From Pisaster brevispinus (taxonomy: Eukaryota; Echinodermata; Asteroidea; Forcipulatida; Asteriidae), in assembly GCA_023634235.1 (NCBI GenBank), contig JAMKCF010000018.1, positions 8,010,768 to 8,074,767 on the forward strand: a stretch of 64,000 nt of DNA. The letters are read 5' to 3'. Both the position numbers and the translations under genes were made by a program. This document shows, piece by piece, positions 44,546 through 55,520 of the stretch. The stretch's first letter is position 1; each line of letters opens with the position of its first letter. The notes under the pieces are model-generated. The model worked only from the letters and a program-made list of their open reading frames with translations. It made no database searches and had not been told where the DNA came from.

Positions 44546-47500
44546 CTAGTAAAGGAAAGAAAATGAAAATACGTCTAGTTTTGGGGCAAAATAGTCAGAG
44601 CCCCTTTACAAATTATATTGATCATTATTGCTGCACATTGGGGTTATGACCAAGATGGCCACATCATTTTGAAGGTTGAGTATTCAAAGAAAGCTTCCAT
44701 TCGTTTAACCAAAGCTACCAGAGTTTGACCTTAGTGATCGACCGCTTGCCAATCGCGAGTGAAAACACTGTCATGTAGTCCAACAGGCCAGTCAAAATAA
44801 ATGTGAAGTATTGCAGGACTAATGTGAATTTCACTTAGGCGCCTTCTCAAAACTATTCCAGGATAAGCTTCTGTAAAGTTTTTTAAGAAAGGATAAGTCA
44901 TTGAGGATAAGTTGCAGATGTTTTTATTTCATAGTTAGATGTTTGCTTAATACAAAGCTCATTTTATCCGCAAGTACATGTATGTTGACAGACTCCCCAC
45001 TGAACAGAGTGTGGTTTGGCCAACTGATGAGATCTCATAGACCTTGGCAATTTTTAAATCTTATTACGTGCCTTATTTATTACTCAAGGACTCTCTTTGG
45101 TCTTATTACTCCTCAGTGAAAATGCCTACCACAGACCACCTGCTGGTTTCCAGTAGATAAAAATCTTAAGGTCTCTCAAGACTTTCCCTCAAACTTATCC
45201 GCAATATAATTGGACTGCTTGGAGATATCTTGCGGGTTGTAAAATCAACTGTGGAGAAGTCTGTCTGCAAGTTATCCTGTAATAGTTTTGAGAAGGTGCC
45301 TGACAAAAGCTTCTTAATCAGAAACCACCAGTTTAAAAAGAGGTACTTACTTGTAATTATTGAAAACTATTGCTTAGTTTGAAAAAAAAAAGAGATAAAC
45401 TCATTTTCAAATAGATAACGTCTTCATGAAAGTGGGGGAAAAGTACAAGTCTCTACCTCACGTTAAAATGGTGCAAATTTTCATTTAATTTAATACTCTT
45501 TTGAAACAAGACTTCACGTGTCTGTACATTCCAAAGAGGAATTTCTGCACCAGCCAAACGGTTAAATTCAACGCTGGTTTGATTGAATATCATCAAAATT
45601 CAAGAATAAACTGAAAATTCTCTGTAAAAAAATATACAGACCAGATATTTGAAATGTGACGTCAATCGAAAGTTTTTTGGATTTTGACAAAGCTTGCACT
45701 TGAAGGGTATCAAATACAATAGCATTTTACACCATTTTAACATTAGGTTGGAGACCCAAGATTTTTGCAATATTTTCCTCAGGACTCTATCTATTGAAAA
45801 ATGAATGGATCACAGAACTGAACTTGACCTTGGAGCCCCTCTTTAAAAGAAATCATTGGCTACAAGGAGTAAACACTACAACGCCTCACCATTGAGTTTG
45901 GCTGTCCATTGGTTTTACTAACGCCCAGCGCTGCAAATGGGTTTTCATCTAACTTGGTTTGGCTCTGAAGCTTCTGGTTGAAGTCTACAGATGTCCTGGA
46001 AAAGAAAAAAAAGCCAGATGGAACAAAATCAGCATCAAAATTATTAACCGCTTGGTTAGTTCTGATCATCCCTAACCCATCAAAATCCAACTGCATGATT
46101 TGTCTGCGTGATTTGTCTGATTGTGTTGGACTGAGGACTGCACCAGTAAACTGATAATGTTTTACATGGGATCAAACATACCACCAAAATCAGAGTCCAA
46201 CACTTTGGATGGTGAGTAACACTGAATGGTGTGGAGTGAGGAATGCACTAGTAAACTGATTATGCTTTACATGGGATCAGGCAAACCACCATAATCAGAG
46301 TCCAATAGTTTGGGCGTTGAGTTACTGAATGTTCTTGAACTTTGGAATGCCCCAAGACAGGGTTGCTTAGCAGGAAGAAAAACAAGTGTGTCTGGCAGAA
46401 GGTCAAAATGTCCCAAACTGTGTTTTTGAGAAAACCTGAAAATTTGATAATTCTGCAGACACTTAACAGTCATTGTGATAATTTTAATTCAGCATGGGAA
46501 TAGAAAAACACAGTTAACAGTTATTTTAGCAATGTGGATCAGTCAGAGTTCTAATTCCTCCTGTCGGTGCAAAAAACGCATGAAAATGCTCTGCGCTAGT
46601 GTGTACATACAATGTCCAGGCTATTTTAAGTGCGATCTGACGCATTGACAAATTCAAACTTGTGCGTAACCTAAGCACTTTTTAAGAGAAATAACGCTTT
46701 AGCACTGAGCATTTTTTGTGCGAGATACAAAATTTGTTGATAATTGCAACATTCTTACACTGGCATATTTTCTTGACTCACTTTTGTTCTTCCTGCATGG
46801 AGTTGAGTTGTTCAAGTTTCCCTCGTTGTTCGTTCTCAATATGTCGGATCAACTCTTTAATCACTGACATGAATGCATTAAACTAAGACAGAGAAAGATT
46901 ACAATACGTTGGAAAAGAATAATAACAATACAAAAACTACAATACAAAAACTAAAGGTATGATACGGGATTGGTAGAGCTGACAAAATAGTCACAGACCT
47001 TGTTTATGTTTTGTGTGATCAACCAAATACATGTAATTATAAACCTGTGAAAATTTGGACTTTCTCCGTTGTGTGAGTCAGGAGAAAAAAGTGAAAAACC
47101 ATGCTCAGTTTTCAGCATATAAACACAATGTTCTTAACTTTGGTTGTAACAACCGAAATCAGCTTTTGCATTTTTTTAAAAGGCTTTCAGATGTTCTTGA
47201 ATATGACTTCATTTTAGAGGGAAATAATTCACAGAAAAAATGGTTCATGAACTTCATAATCAGTAAGCTTTCAGACTAAAATTAAACAATGTTTTTTATC
47301 CTTACCAATCCTGTATAATACCTTTAAATTTTGACTAGTTTCAATTATATTAGGGGCGAGAGTCAATACTGACAATAAAAGGTCTGCAACTAGGATCCAA
47401 AATTTAGGAATGTCGGAATGATGACGTTTAAACCTTTATGTAACCCCTGGGGTGCGTTTTCTTGGCTGTAACCAAAAAACTGTTTCCGTTACTGATTAAC

Positions 47501-50500
47501 CAACAGGCAATTCAACTGAAACAGTTATTGGTTACCTCCGCAAAACCGCACCCCTGAAGTTACAGATTTGAAGAGCTTCTGGGAAAAAAGTATCCTTAGT
47601 GCTAGAGAAGTATATCAAAGAACAGGATATCTTGATATATGAAGAAAATATTTCAGCTATTCTGTAGACACAAAAAGTCTGAATATAGATTTCAATAGAG
47701 GGCGCTGTATATGTTAACCGGTTTAGCGAGTTAGCCGTGGTATGAAGTGCATACTGGTCCAGTTAGCGACCAAAGGTTTTCTCTAACATTAACGTCATTC
47801 CATGGCTGACACAACCATTCCCAGTATTTGTGAAGTTGTCTATAGAGCTTTATATCAAGAGTTAGAGAGAGCACTTGCTATGACACGCATGTAACTCCGC
47901 TGACCACTTATGGCGATTAACGGTGAACTCATATTTTCTATTAAGAGAATAACAAATCTCTATTGTCTACCTTTACCAAGTCAGGACTTTGTTGTGACAA
48001 CGATATCCTCAAAGAAAAGTTCCAAAATATAATACCACGCATGGTAAAGATTATTTAACACTGACATGAAGTGGTTAAACTAAAAATTTAAGCACAAGAC
48101 CTTTTGAACCGTTAGCGATGAAATAATTTCCTTACTTGGTTGAGGTTAAGATTGTTGTCGATGCACAGGGGGAATAGAAACGGAAGAAGTTTGGTGGCTG
48201 CAAGCTCCTTAGTAATTCCAAGTTTCTTGTGACCAATCGACAACTTGATGATACCTAATGGAGAAATCAAATAAACACATCTCGGTCATTCTGTGTCAAT
48301 TCCATGTGATGGCTGAGCAGTCTAGTGCACCAGACTCAAGCTCTGGTCTTGCCACAGTGTGGATTTGGTTCCTATTCAAAAGCACTTGAGTGTCCTTAAG
48401 CATGACAATGCTTTGTTCTTTCACATGGGTCGTAAAGCCGTCTGTTTGTTGTGTAATGCCTCAGTCCAACATAATACAGTAACTCTAAACCAAAACTGTT
48501 TGACACTGATTATGATGGTACGTCTAGTCCAATGTAAAGCATAACCAGTTTACTAGTGCAGTCCTCAGTCCAGCACCAAACAGTTACTCTACACCCAAAC
48601 TGTCAGACTCTGATTATGGTGGTATGCCTGATCCCATGTAAAGCATGGTCAGTTTACTAGTGCAGTCCTCAGTCCAACACCGTTCAGTAACTCTACACCC
48701 AAACTGTCAGACTCTGATTATGGTGGTGGTATGCCTGATCCCATGTAAAGTATAATCAATTACTAGTACAGTTCTCAGTCTAACACATTCAGTAACTCAA
48801 CAACAAAACTGTTGGACTCTGATTAAATTGCAGGAGTCTCTATGCGCAGCACAAAACATAAAACAAGAAAATATATAAAGCACATTGTTACAAAAACGTA
48901 GATTCAAACAAGTGAGTCTTTAAAAGTGTTTTGTGGAAACAGTAGTTTGTGTCAGTAAGGATTGGCCAGCAGAAAGAAGAGCACAAACAGAATTAATTTT
49001 AATGCAGAAGCTCAAAAGAAACTGGTATTGGTGTGTTGTAAACTTTGTGTTTGGCTCAGTGCTATACTTCATAATGCTACGCTTCCTGTATCTTATGTAT
49101 GGTCGGCAGGGCTTAACAGATCCACCCACTGAATTGACTTGGTTCCTCTTACCTAAAATTCCCATGAGGACAGCTGGTTCTTTGGATGGTATGGCCATCA
49201 CCATCGGCAACACTTCATCAATGACAAACCATTTATCCATGTATTCCATCAGCTTGCCGGTACATACAAGGCTTCCGACACGTGACTACAGAAATAAATA
49301 AAAAGGACAGTACGGTGTTCGTAAATGGAAGAAACCATTCCCTAGCCAGCCAGACCAGTCTTTTTTCACAAGTCTGGCAGTATTTTCAATGGTCCATACC
49401 AGTTGTTGTACAATTTGGGACTTAGACTCATGAGTCACATTTTTGATGACTCCGAATCAAAATTGAGTCCACCTCAAGTCACATTTTTTATGACTAGGAC
49501 TCAGACTGAGTCACATTTTGTTATGGCATGGACTCAAACTGTGAGCCACAACTCTGAGTCCAGCTGGTCGAGTCAGAGTCCTTGACCATCGTGACTTGAG
49601 TTTGAGTCATCAACGATCTGACTCAAGTGTGACTCAAGTCCGAGTGGCATGTCGTGGCCGAGCGGTTAAAAGCACTGGACTCAAGCTCTGTTGTTTCTGA
49701 TCGGCAGAGTGTGGGTTCGCGTCCCAGTCATGGCACTTGTGTCCTTGAGCAAGATACTTTACAAAAATTGATTTGTGACTTGAGTCCGAGTGCGAGTCAT
49801 AAAAAATTTGACTCAAGTTTGACTCGGAGTCACAAATCATGAGTCATATAACAACGATTGACAGGCTTAATGGATATTTGGCCCATAGCTCATACGAAGA
49901 CACTTACCGATAGGCGGTCTGTCTCTAGACAAAGCTTCCTAATGCGTGGAATGATGGAATGCTTCATAGAGGCCTGGTCAATCATTCCTGCAAACGTAGG
50001 TAGAATGGTCAGACACAACTCCTGCCGCAAAAAAATGTATCAAAAAGAAATACCATTAGTCAGCAAGACCTTAGATACTCGGTGTTTACATGGGGCCAAT
50101 TTCATTAACCATGTAATGCACCTTCTCAAAACTATTCCAGGATAACATGCGGACAGACTTCTCCACAGTTGATTTTACAACCCGCAAGAAATCCCCAAAC
50201 AGTCCAATTATATTGTGGATAAGTTTGAGGGAAAGTCTTAAGAGACTTTGAGATTCTTATTTACTGGAAACCATCAGGTGGTCCAGGTTAGGCACTTTTA
50301 TTGACTTTGCAGATGCAACAAGACTAAAGAGTGTCCTGAGCAATAAGTTATATAGGCATGTCACAAGACGTAAAATTGCCAAGGGGTAGGAGATCTTATC
50401 AGCTGGCCAAACCATAGATTGCTCAGTGGGGAGTCTGTCAACATACTAGTGGACAAAATGAGCTTTGTAGTCAACAAACACCTTAATATGAAAAAATCCA

Positions 50501-53500
50501 TCCACAACTTATCCTCAATGATTTAGCCTTTGTGGATCAACTTTTCCACAACTTATCCTGGTTTAGTTCAGAAAAGGTGCCTACAAGCAGATATTTTCTG
50601 CTTACAGGGCGGCCTTAGTGACTTCCAATTCACAAATACCGCTTACCCCAAATCAAAAGACATGCTAACTGCTAGTTCTTGTAAGCAAATGACTGACGCA
50701 ACAATGCTAATCCTCTGTGTGCTAAATTGTCAGTTCGTCTTGATAGTTAATTAAATACACTTGCAGACATTTCTTCTGGTAAGGTAAATACAACAATTTG
50801 CTAATTGGTAAATGGTTTTATGAAAGATCTAATTTTTCCAATGATAAAAGTTGAAATAAGTTTACTTTGAATACTGTGTGTAAAGATCTGAAACACCTAT
50901 ATGGAGTGCCCTATGCTAGTGTTGGTGCTTTATACACAGCAGGATTAAAAACCGAAGTAGTTTTGGGAAGACTATAAGGTGCCCCAGTGCCCTGTGGACA
51001 AGCTGCAAGACTAGTTCTGGATACCTTTTTTGTGAAATTGTGGTAACAGTTTGTCAATTAATCTTCATTATAATAGTCTGTTTGTTGGGCAAGCGGTTTG
51101 TCTATCACATAGTTTCTTACCTTGATCTGTGGTAAGGGTGCCTTAATTTCTTATAGTGAAATGGCAAGATTTGGTTCTTGTTTTCACCTTTGGGAGTTCT
51201 GGGAAGCAGTTTGTCAATCTATCTTTTTGAGTCATCTATCTTTTGTGTTCAACCTGTTTGTCTGTACGTTTGGACGTACAAGAGATACATTGTGGGGTGA
51301 GTTTTAGGTAGGATGTGTAGTTGTGGGCTTTTTTTACATTGTGGGGCTGTGCCCACAATGTTTTTAACAGGAAAGAATAAAGAAAAGGGATCATAAACAA
51401 CACCTGTGGAAAGCCCACAATGTAGCTCTCCTAAAGATTGCTGTCTGTCTGTCAGTGTCAGATTATTTCTTAACCTGTATTTGTGGTGAGGGTGCCTCCA
51501 GTGCCCTATACACCAGCGGCAAGACATGATTCTTGATATCATCTTTGGGTGTTTTGGTCAGCAGCATGTCCATCCTCTGCATGAAGATCAGCATGACCTG
51601 CAGGAAAGAAATCAAACCACTGAGTGCTATAACAGGCGTTTCTACATAGGTGCTACATAAATGGATCTCATAATTCAAAAACTTCAAAAACCTAACTGGA
51701 AACAAATACTGACAAGCGCTTCGAGATGCCTGTAGATAACGCGCTATATAAAAACAAGTTATTATTATTGATAATTCTTCTCACCTGGACTGGCTCCTGT
51801 ATTTTAAAGACGGGCTTGAGTTCAGGCAGGACGAGTTTGACGTACTCCTGGTCCGTGCAACTGTCGGCAATGTGGAGGATGTTAGGAAGAACAAACGGCA
51901 CCATGTCTCGGTTGACTAACTCTTTACTAAGGCAGGGTAAGACTCTCTGATGTACAACTCTCTGAATCAGAAACGAATAAAACACGGAGTGATAAGAGGT
52001 ATAGTACCACTGAATTGAATTCAAGCATGGAGGAAGGAACACAAGGAGTTTGAACGGACCGCCAAACCCCCACAGGGAAACAAGATCTCTCTGTGCATAC
52101 TGTCTGGTACTGCCCGAAACACACTCACTGGAGAGCGAAACGCTTGTAATCGCAATAGTAAATAAAAACAAGCAAAAATATAGAGCACAATTTGCATGAG
52201 CATTTTTTTCATCAGAAGTGTTGGAAAGTTCCAAATAATTAGTATTTGGATTGTCAAAACTCCACTCTCGGAAGATGAGAATCATCCTAACTTATTTGAA
52301 TAGTAAAATTACAATAAAGGTGAAATATATGCTTAGATATTTAGGTCCTTTGGGCTAGTTTTGGATGGTTGAGAGTTGAGGGTTTGACACACTTGTACCA
52401 TATTTTGTTTATTGGTATATTGAGATGTGCATGGTGCTGTGTGGAGTAAAAGTTTTATCAGCCATTTAAAAAGGTTAACATCAACTATGTCCTGTCATGC
52501 TTCCGTGCTTCAGCGTGTATGTCGATGTGGCGTGCTGCTGAATCCACATGACCGTGTGACGTCAAAGAGCATGATTGTGCAAGCGCAAGCCTTCGGCGCT
52601 CTGTTGTCTGGATCATTGCGTCTCTAATGACCATGGCACCAGACCTTTGACTCTTTGAACCTATGCTGTTACAAACTCCTTGTGTTCCTCCCTCCATACA
52701 TGCCACAACTCAATTCAATTTCAAAAGCCCATACGCACAAGCGCCATTTTACAATTATACCGCAATGCACCTTGGGAAACCGAGTACAGGTAAAAATCAC
52801 ATCAAGATGGACGCCATGCTGTAGTTTCTATGTAACTATGCCAGGTTTTGCAGTTGGGTACCACATTGCTTCAAAACTGGCGAGCCATGATGGTTGCCAG
52901 TGTCGCTTGGACTCGGGACTTCTGCTGGAATCCTTTGCGCGATAATCATGGGACATGCATATGGGCTATTAAAAAACCACACATATTTGGAGGACACCAG
53001 CCAATACCACCTCAGCACCAGTGGATAAACTCTTTTCTTAAAGAAGTAGGGCAGAGATAGGCCGTGTCCGAAACGGCGACTTCAGCTACAGCTACGGCTA
53101 GATCGCGCGTGTCTGCCTATTCTTCAACACTGGCAGACGCGCTGATCTAGCTGTAGCTGTAGCCGAAGTCGCCGTTTCGGACACGGCCATATAAGCACTT
53201 ATCATACCTTTGGGAGACTTGTCAGCACTTTGGGTAGCCCTTTGAAGAACTGCGACTTGGCCAGGTTGTCTTGCTGGAATAAGGAGTCCAAGTACTGCAA
53301 GGTCATTGAACCAACGTCCTCAAAAAAGGGAATCTGCAAACGGAGAAAATGTGGTTTTATTAGAGTTACAAAGATTGTATCTGTAGTCATTTGTTCAAGC
53401 TTGAGTACACCTCAAATGACAGCTTTTCTGAGTTTGGATTTGAACCAGGGAGTACACAGAGGTGAAAAGCATGGAAAGATACCTCTAGCTGACCTAATCC

Positions 53501-55166
53501 CACTTAAGTAAATGCTACAATGTTTTTTGGGTACATCAATTCAACCCTCTTAACTTAGCCCCTAAATGTCACCCTAACTCTGCACCTAAATGTAACACAA
53601 GTTAGGTCCAGGCTACATTAAGGTCCAGACTAAATTTAGGTCCACTCTACATTTAAATATGAACGTCTAGGATATACATGGGCTCAGACTACATATAAAA
53701 CATGTAGGTCCAGGCTACATTTAGGTCCTGGCTACATTAAGGTCCAGGCTACATTTAGGTCCACTCTACATTTAAATATGAAGGTCTAGGATATACATGG
53801 GCTCAGGCTACATGTATATAAAACATGTAGGTCCAGGCTACATTTAGGTCCTGGCTACATTTAGGTCCTGGCTACATTTAGGTCCACTCTACATTTAAAT
53901 ATGAAGGTCTAGGGTACACGTGGGCTCAGGCTACATATAAAACATGTAGGTCCAGGCTACATTTACATGTAGGTCCTGGCTACATTAAAGTTTTGGGTCC
54001 AGGCTAGTTTTAGGTCCAGGCTAGTTTTAGGTCCAGGCTACATTTAGGATCAGGCTACATTTAGGACCATGCTACATTTAACCATGTAGGTCCAGGCTAC
54101 ATCTAGGTCTGGGCTAAATTTTGGTCCAGGCTACATTTTGGTACAAGTCTTGGGCTACATTTAGGGGTCACACAAGCCTCTGTCCCTTTTGCTTCAAAAT
54201 GTTTAAGGATCTATCTGCAACCTCTTGTTTTCTCCCATGTGACAGAATACAATCAAAGTGAGTCTGGGTAAAAAAAATTAGGCCCCTGAATGTAAAAAAA
54301 AGAATTACAAGCACTGCTTTTATATTGGAGAGAGGAAACTAGACCAATATGGCCGCAGTGTTTTAAGGGTTATTACCTTGGATATTTGATCAGCATCAGG
54401 GCGGACTGTTGGTGTGGAGCTGAGTAACATCTTAACGTACTCCTTCAGACCCTCACTTAGGCTACCAAGTAATGACATGTTAACCGTACGAAGCTGTTCA
54501 AATGACAAATGTTCAAACAAGCAAATTATTTCCTGCTGGTCTTATAAAACTCCCTACCCATTGATGGTCATCCTCCCTCTTACATGTATGTAGCATGCAC
54601 GGTGTATGCATCCACCATGTTAAGGTTTGTTAGCCTCGTAACAAATGTGGACAAAGGGTACTGGAAATCAAACCACATTTTATACTCGTACACATACCAC
54701 ATTTTCTCAAAGAGAAACAAATCCTGGCATATTTTTTCAGAACGTTTGTTGTCGTTACTTGTAATGTGATGGTTTCATTTTGACAATGAGATTCTCAACA
54801 ACAACAAAATTCAGGAAATTTTGAAAATTAATCCAACAGGTGAGCATGGAAATGTTTTGGAATTCCCTTCTCATGGTTTAGAAGAAGTGTTAACTTTTTA
54901 AAAACCCAGTTTTTCAGAGGAAATTAGAGGTAATGGATATTTTGTTTTACCTGCTCACAGTTGCGCTTGAATGTCTGCAGATTTTCATTACATTGGAACA
55001 TGGTCTTTCCTCTATTCATAACAGCGTACATCAGCATGCCAAGGGAGAATAAGTCACTGGCAGTATCGCAGCTCATAGTCAAGACGTACTCTGGGGCTAG
55101 GTACTCTAACCTCGGTTGGGCTGATGCTGGGAGGTCTGGGCTCCATTCCTTCATTGGGAAACTTGC
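43520..55166 (-). CDS. SCYL2: SCYL2 / CVAK104 pseudokinase, C-terminal 785 residues (11 exons)
   Basis: SCYL2 is a kinase-like clathrin/AP-complex partner acting between the trans-Golgi network and endosomes. Visible exons: 55166-54951, 54494-54377, 53333-53208, 51961-51785, 51597-51475, 50021-49908, 49285-49153, 48254-48136, 46882-46782, 45995-45890, 44545-43520. They total 2,359 bases and leave one frame of 785 codons plus stop once the first split base is removed. Landmarks: RLEYLAPEY and DLFSLGMLMYAV (kinase C-lobe), TPTVRPDADQ, KSQFFKGLPKVL, MVPFVLPNILHIAD (HEAT region), SKEPAVLMGILG, then a Gln/Met-rich tail. The N-terminal ~220 residues (ATP-lobe and catalytic-loop equivalents) are not in the visible sequence on this strand, so the model is 5'-incomplete. 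Confidence 0.93.
44829..45303. mobile_element. ~470-bp foldback element, copy A (SCYL2 intron 10)
   Basis: The ends GCGCCTTCTCAAAACTATTC and ATAGTTTTGAGAAGGTGCC are inverted. It also contains GGATAAGTTGCAG and CTTGCGGGTTGTAAAATCAA. Copy B at 50118-50583 is the reverse complement over most of its length. Confidence 0.75.
46950..47335. mobile_element. MITE-like element, copy 2 (SCYL2 intron 8)
   Basis: Same family and orientation as 23340-23745. Ends AAAGGTATGATACGGGATTG and CCAATCCTGTATAATACC are imperfect inverted repeats. Confidence 0.6.
47440..47563. mobile_element. 124-bp foldback MITE (SCYL2 intron 8)
   Basis: The arms are GTAACCCCTGGGGTGCGTTT and the inverted CAAAACCGCACCCCTGAAGTTAC, with similarity continuing through GGCTGTAACC/GGTTACCTCC. 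No coding content. Confidence 0.65.
48300..48450 (+). repeat. Degenerate tRNA-headed SINE
   Basis: Head GTGATGGCTGAGCAGTCTAG ... ACTCAAGCTCTGGT and the tail GAGTGTCCTTAAGCATGACA. It lies just outside SCYL2 exon 48254-48136. Confidence 0.5.
48460..48830. repeat. ~113-bp tandem array in a SCYL2 intron, about 3.5 copies
   Basis: Each unit has CAGTAACTCTACACCCAAAC, GACTCTGATTATGGTGG and AGTTTACTAGTGCAGTCCTC. Two inverted units are at 46130-46330, and a diverged relative forms the array at 25720-26250. Confidence 0.8.
49420..49860. repeat. GACTCAAGTC-rich array interrupted by a SINE
   Basis: Short degenerate units of GAGTCA/GACTCAAGT fill both sides. A plus-strand tRNA-Leu-headed SINE occupies 49647-49782 and is bounded by the direct repeat AGTCCGAGTG (49637-49646 and 49783-49792). 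Confidence 0.75.
50118..50583. mobile_element. ~465-bp foldback element, copy B (SCYL2 intron 5)
   Basis: It starts CACCTTCTCAAAACTATTCC and carries ACAGTTGATTTTACAACCCG. It ends near AACTTATCCTGGTTTAGTTC...AAGGTGCCT. Opposite orientation to copy A at 44829-45303. Confidence 0.75.
51705..51772 (+). mobile_element. LINE/SINE 3' tail fragment
   Basis: GACAAGCGCTTCGAGATGCC followed by GATAACGCGCTATATAAA and an ATT run is the typical end of CR1/L2-type elements and their SINEs. Confidence 0.5.
53060..53188. mobile_element. 129-bp near-perfect hairpin MITE
   Basis: Two ~57-base arms beginning GGCCGTGTCCGAAACGGCGA pair with only a few mismatches around a ~14-base loop. It is flanked by ATA on both sides, a possible 3-bp target duplication. 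It sits 19 bases inside the SCYL2 intron that follows exon 53333-53208. Confidence 0.85.
53560..54165. repeat. GGTCCAGGCTACATTTA minisatellite (SCYL2 intron 2)
   Basis: A 17-18 base unit is repeated with variants (TCCTGG, TCCACTC). It is embedded in a longer ~130-base unit that includes AAATATGAAGGTCTAGGATA and GGGCTCAGGCTACATATAAA. At least three long units are visible. Confidence 0.85.
54951..55166 (-). CDS. SCYL2: First visible SCYL2 exon: kinase C-lobe
   Basis: It starts with a split codon after a TTAAG acceptor and encodes ASFPMKEWSPDLPASAQ, RLEYLAPEY and SCDTASDLFSLGMLMYAV. The APE-like motif is kept, as in vertebrate SCYL2. The donor is GAGCAG/GTAAAA. Its first half is present twice more immediately upstream. 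Confidence 0.9.
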
Positions 55167-55204
55167 CTTAACAGGAATAATACAATAAAAATAGATATAA
55201 TAGT

Positions 55205-55480
55205 CTGCAGTATCACAGCTCATAGTCAAGGTGTACTCTGGGGCTAGGTACTCTAACCTCGGCTGGGCTGATGCTTGGAGATCTGTGCTCCATTCCTTCA
55301 TTGGCAAACTTGCCTTAATGCCTTACCAGGAATAAATAAAATATAAGATACATGTACGTAACAGTCTGCAGTATCGCGGCTCATAGTCAAGGCGTACTCA
55401 AGGGCTAGGTATTCTAACCTCACCTGGGCTGATGCTGGGAGATTTGGGCTCCATTTCTTCATTGGCAAACTTGCCTTAAC
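55205..55480 (-). pseudogene. Two tandem partial copies of a SCYL2 exon
   Basis: The block 55049-55203, covering the first half of exon 55166-54951 plus upstream intron, recurs at about 55206-55364 and 55368-55520. Each extra copy keeps an open frame (MKEWSTDLQASAQPRLEYLA; MKKWSPNLPASAQVRLEYLA). Each breaks off after SCDTA/SRDTA, before the exon's 3' half and with no splice donor. They cannot act as normal exons but duplicate the acceptor. Confidence 0.8.
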
Positions 55481-55520
55481 AGGATCAATATACTAATAAA
55501 AATACATATAATAGTAACTA

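Noticed and set aside
55205..55315. Alternative or mutually exclusive SCYL2 exon
   Set aside because: The copy has an acceptor and an open frame but no donor and lacks the second half of the exon, so it cannot replace the real one.
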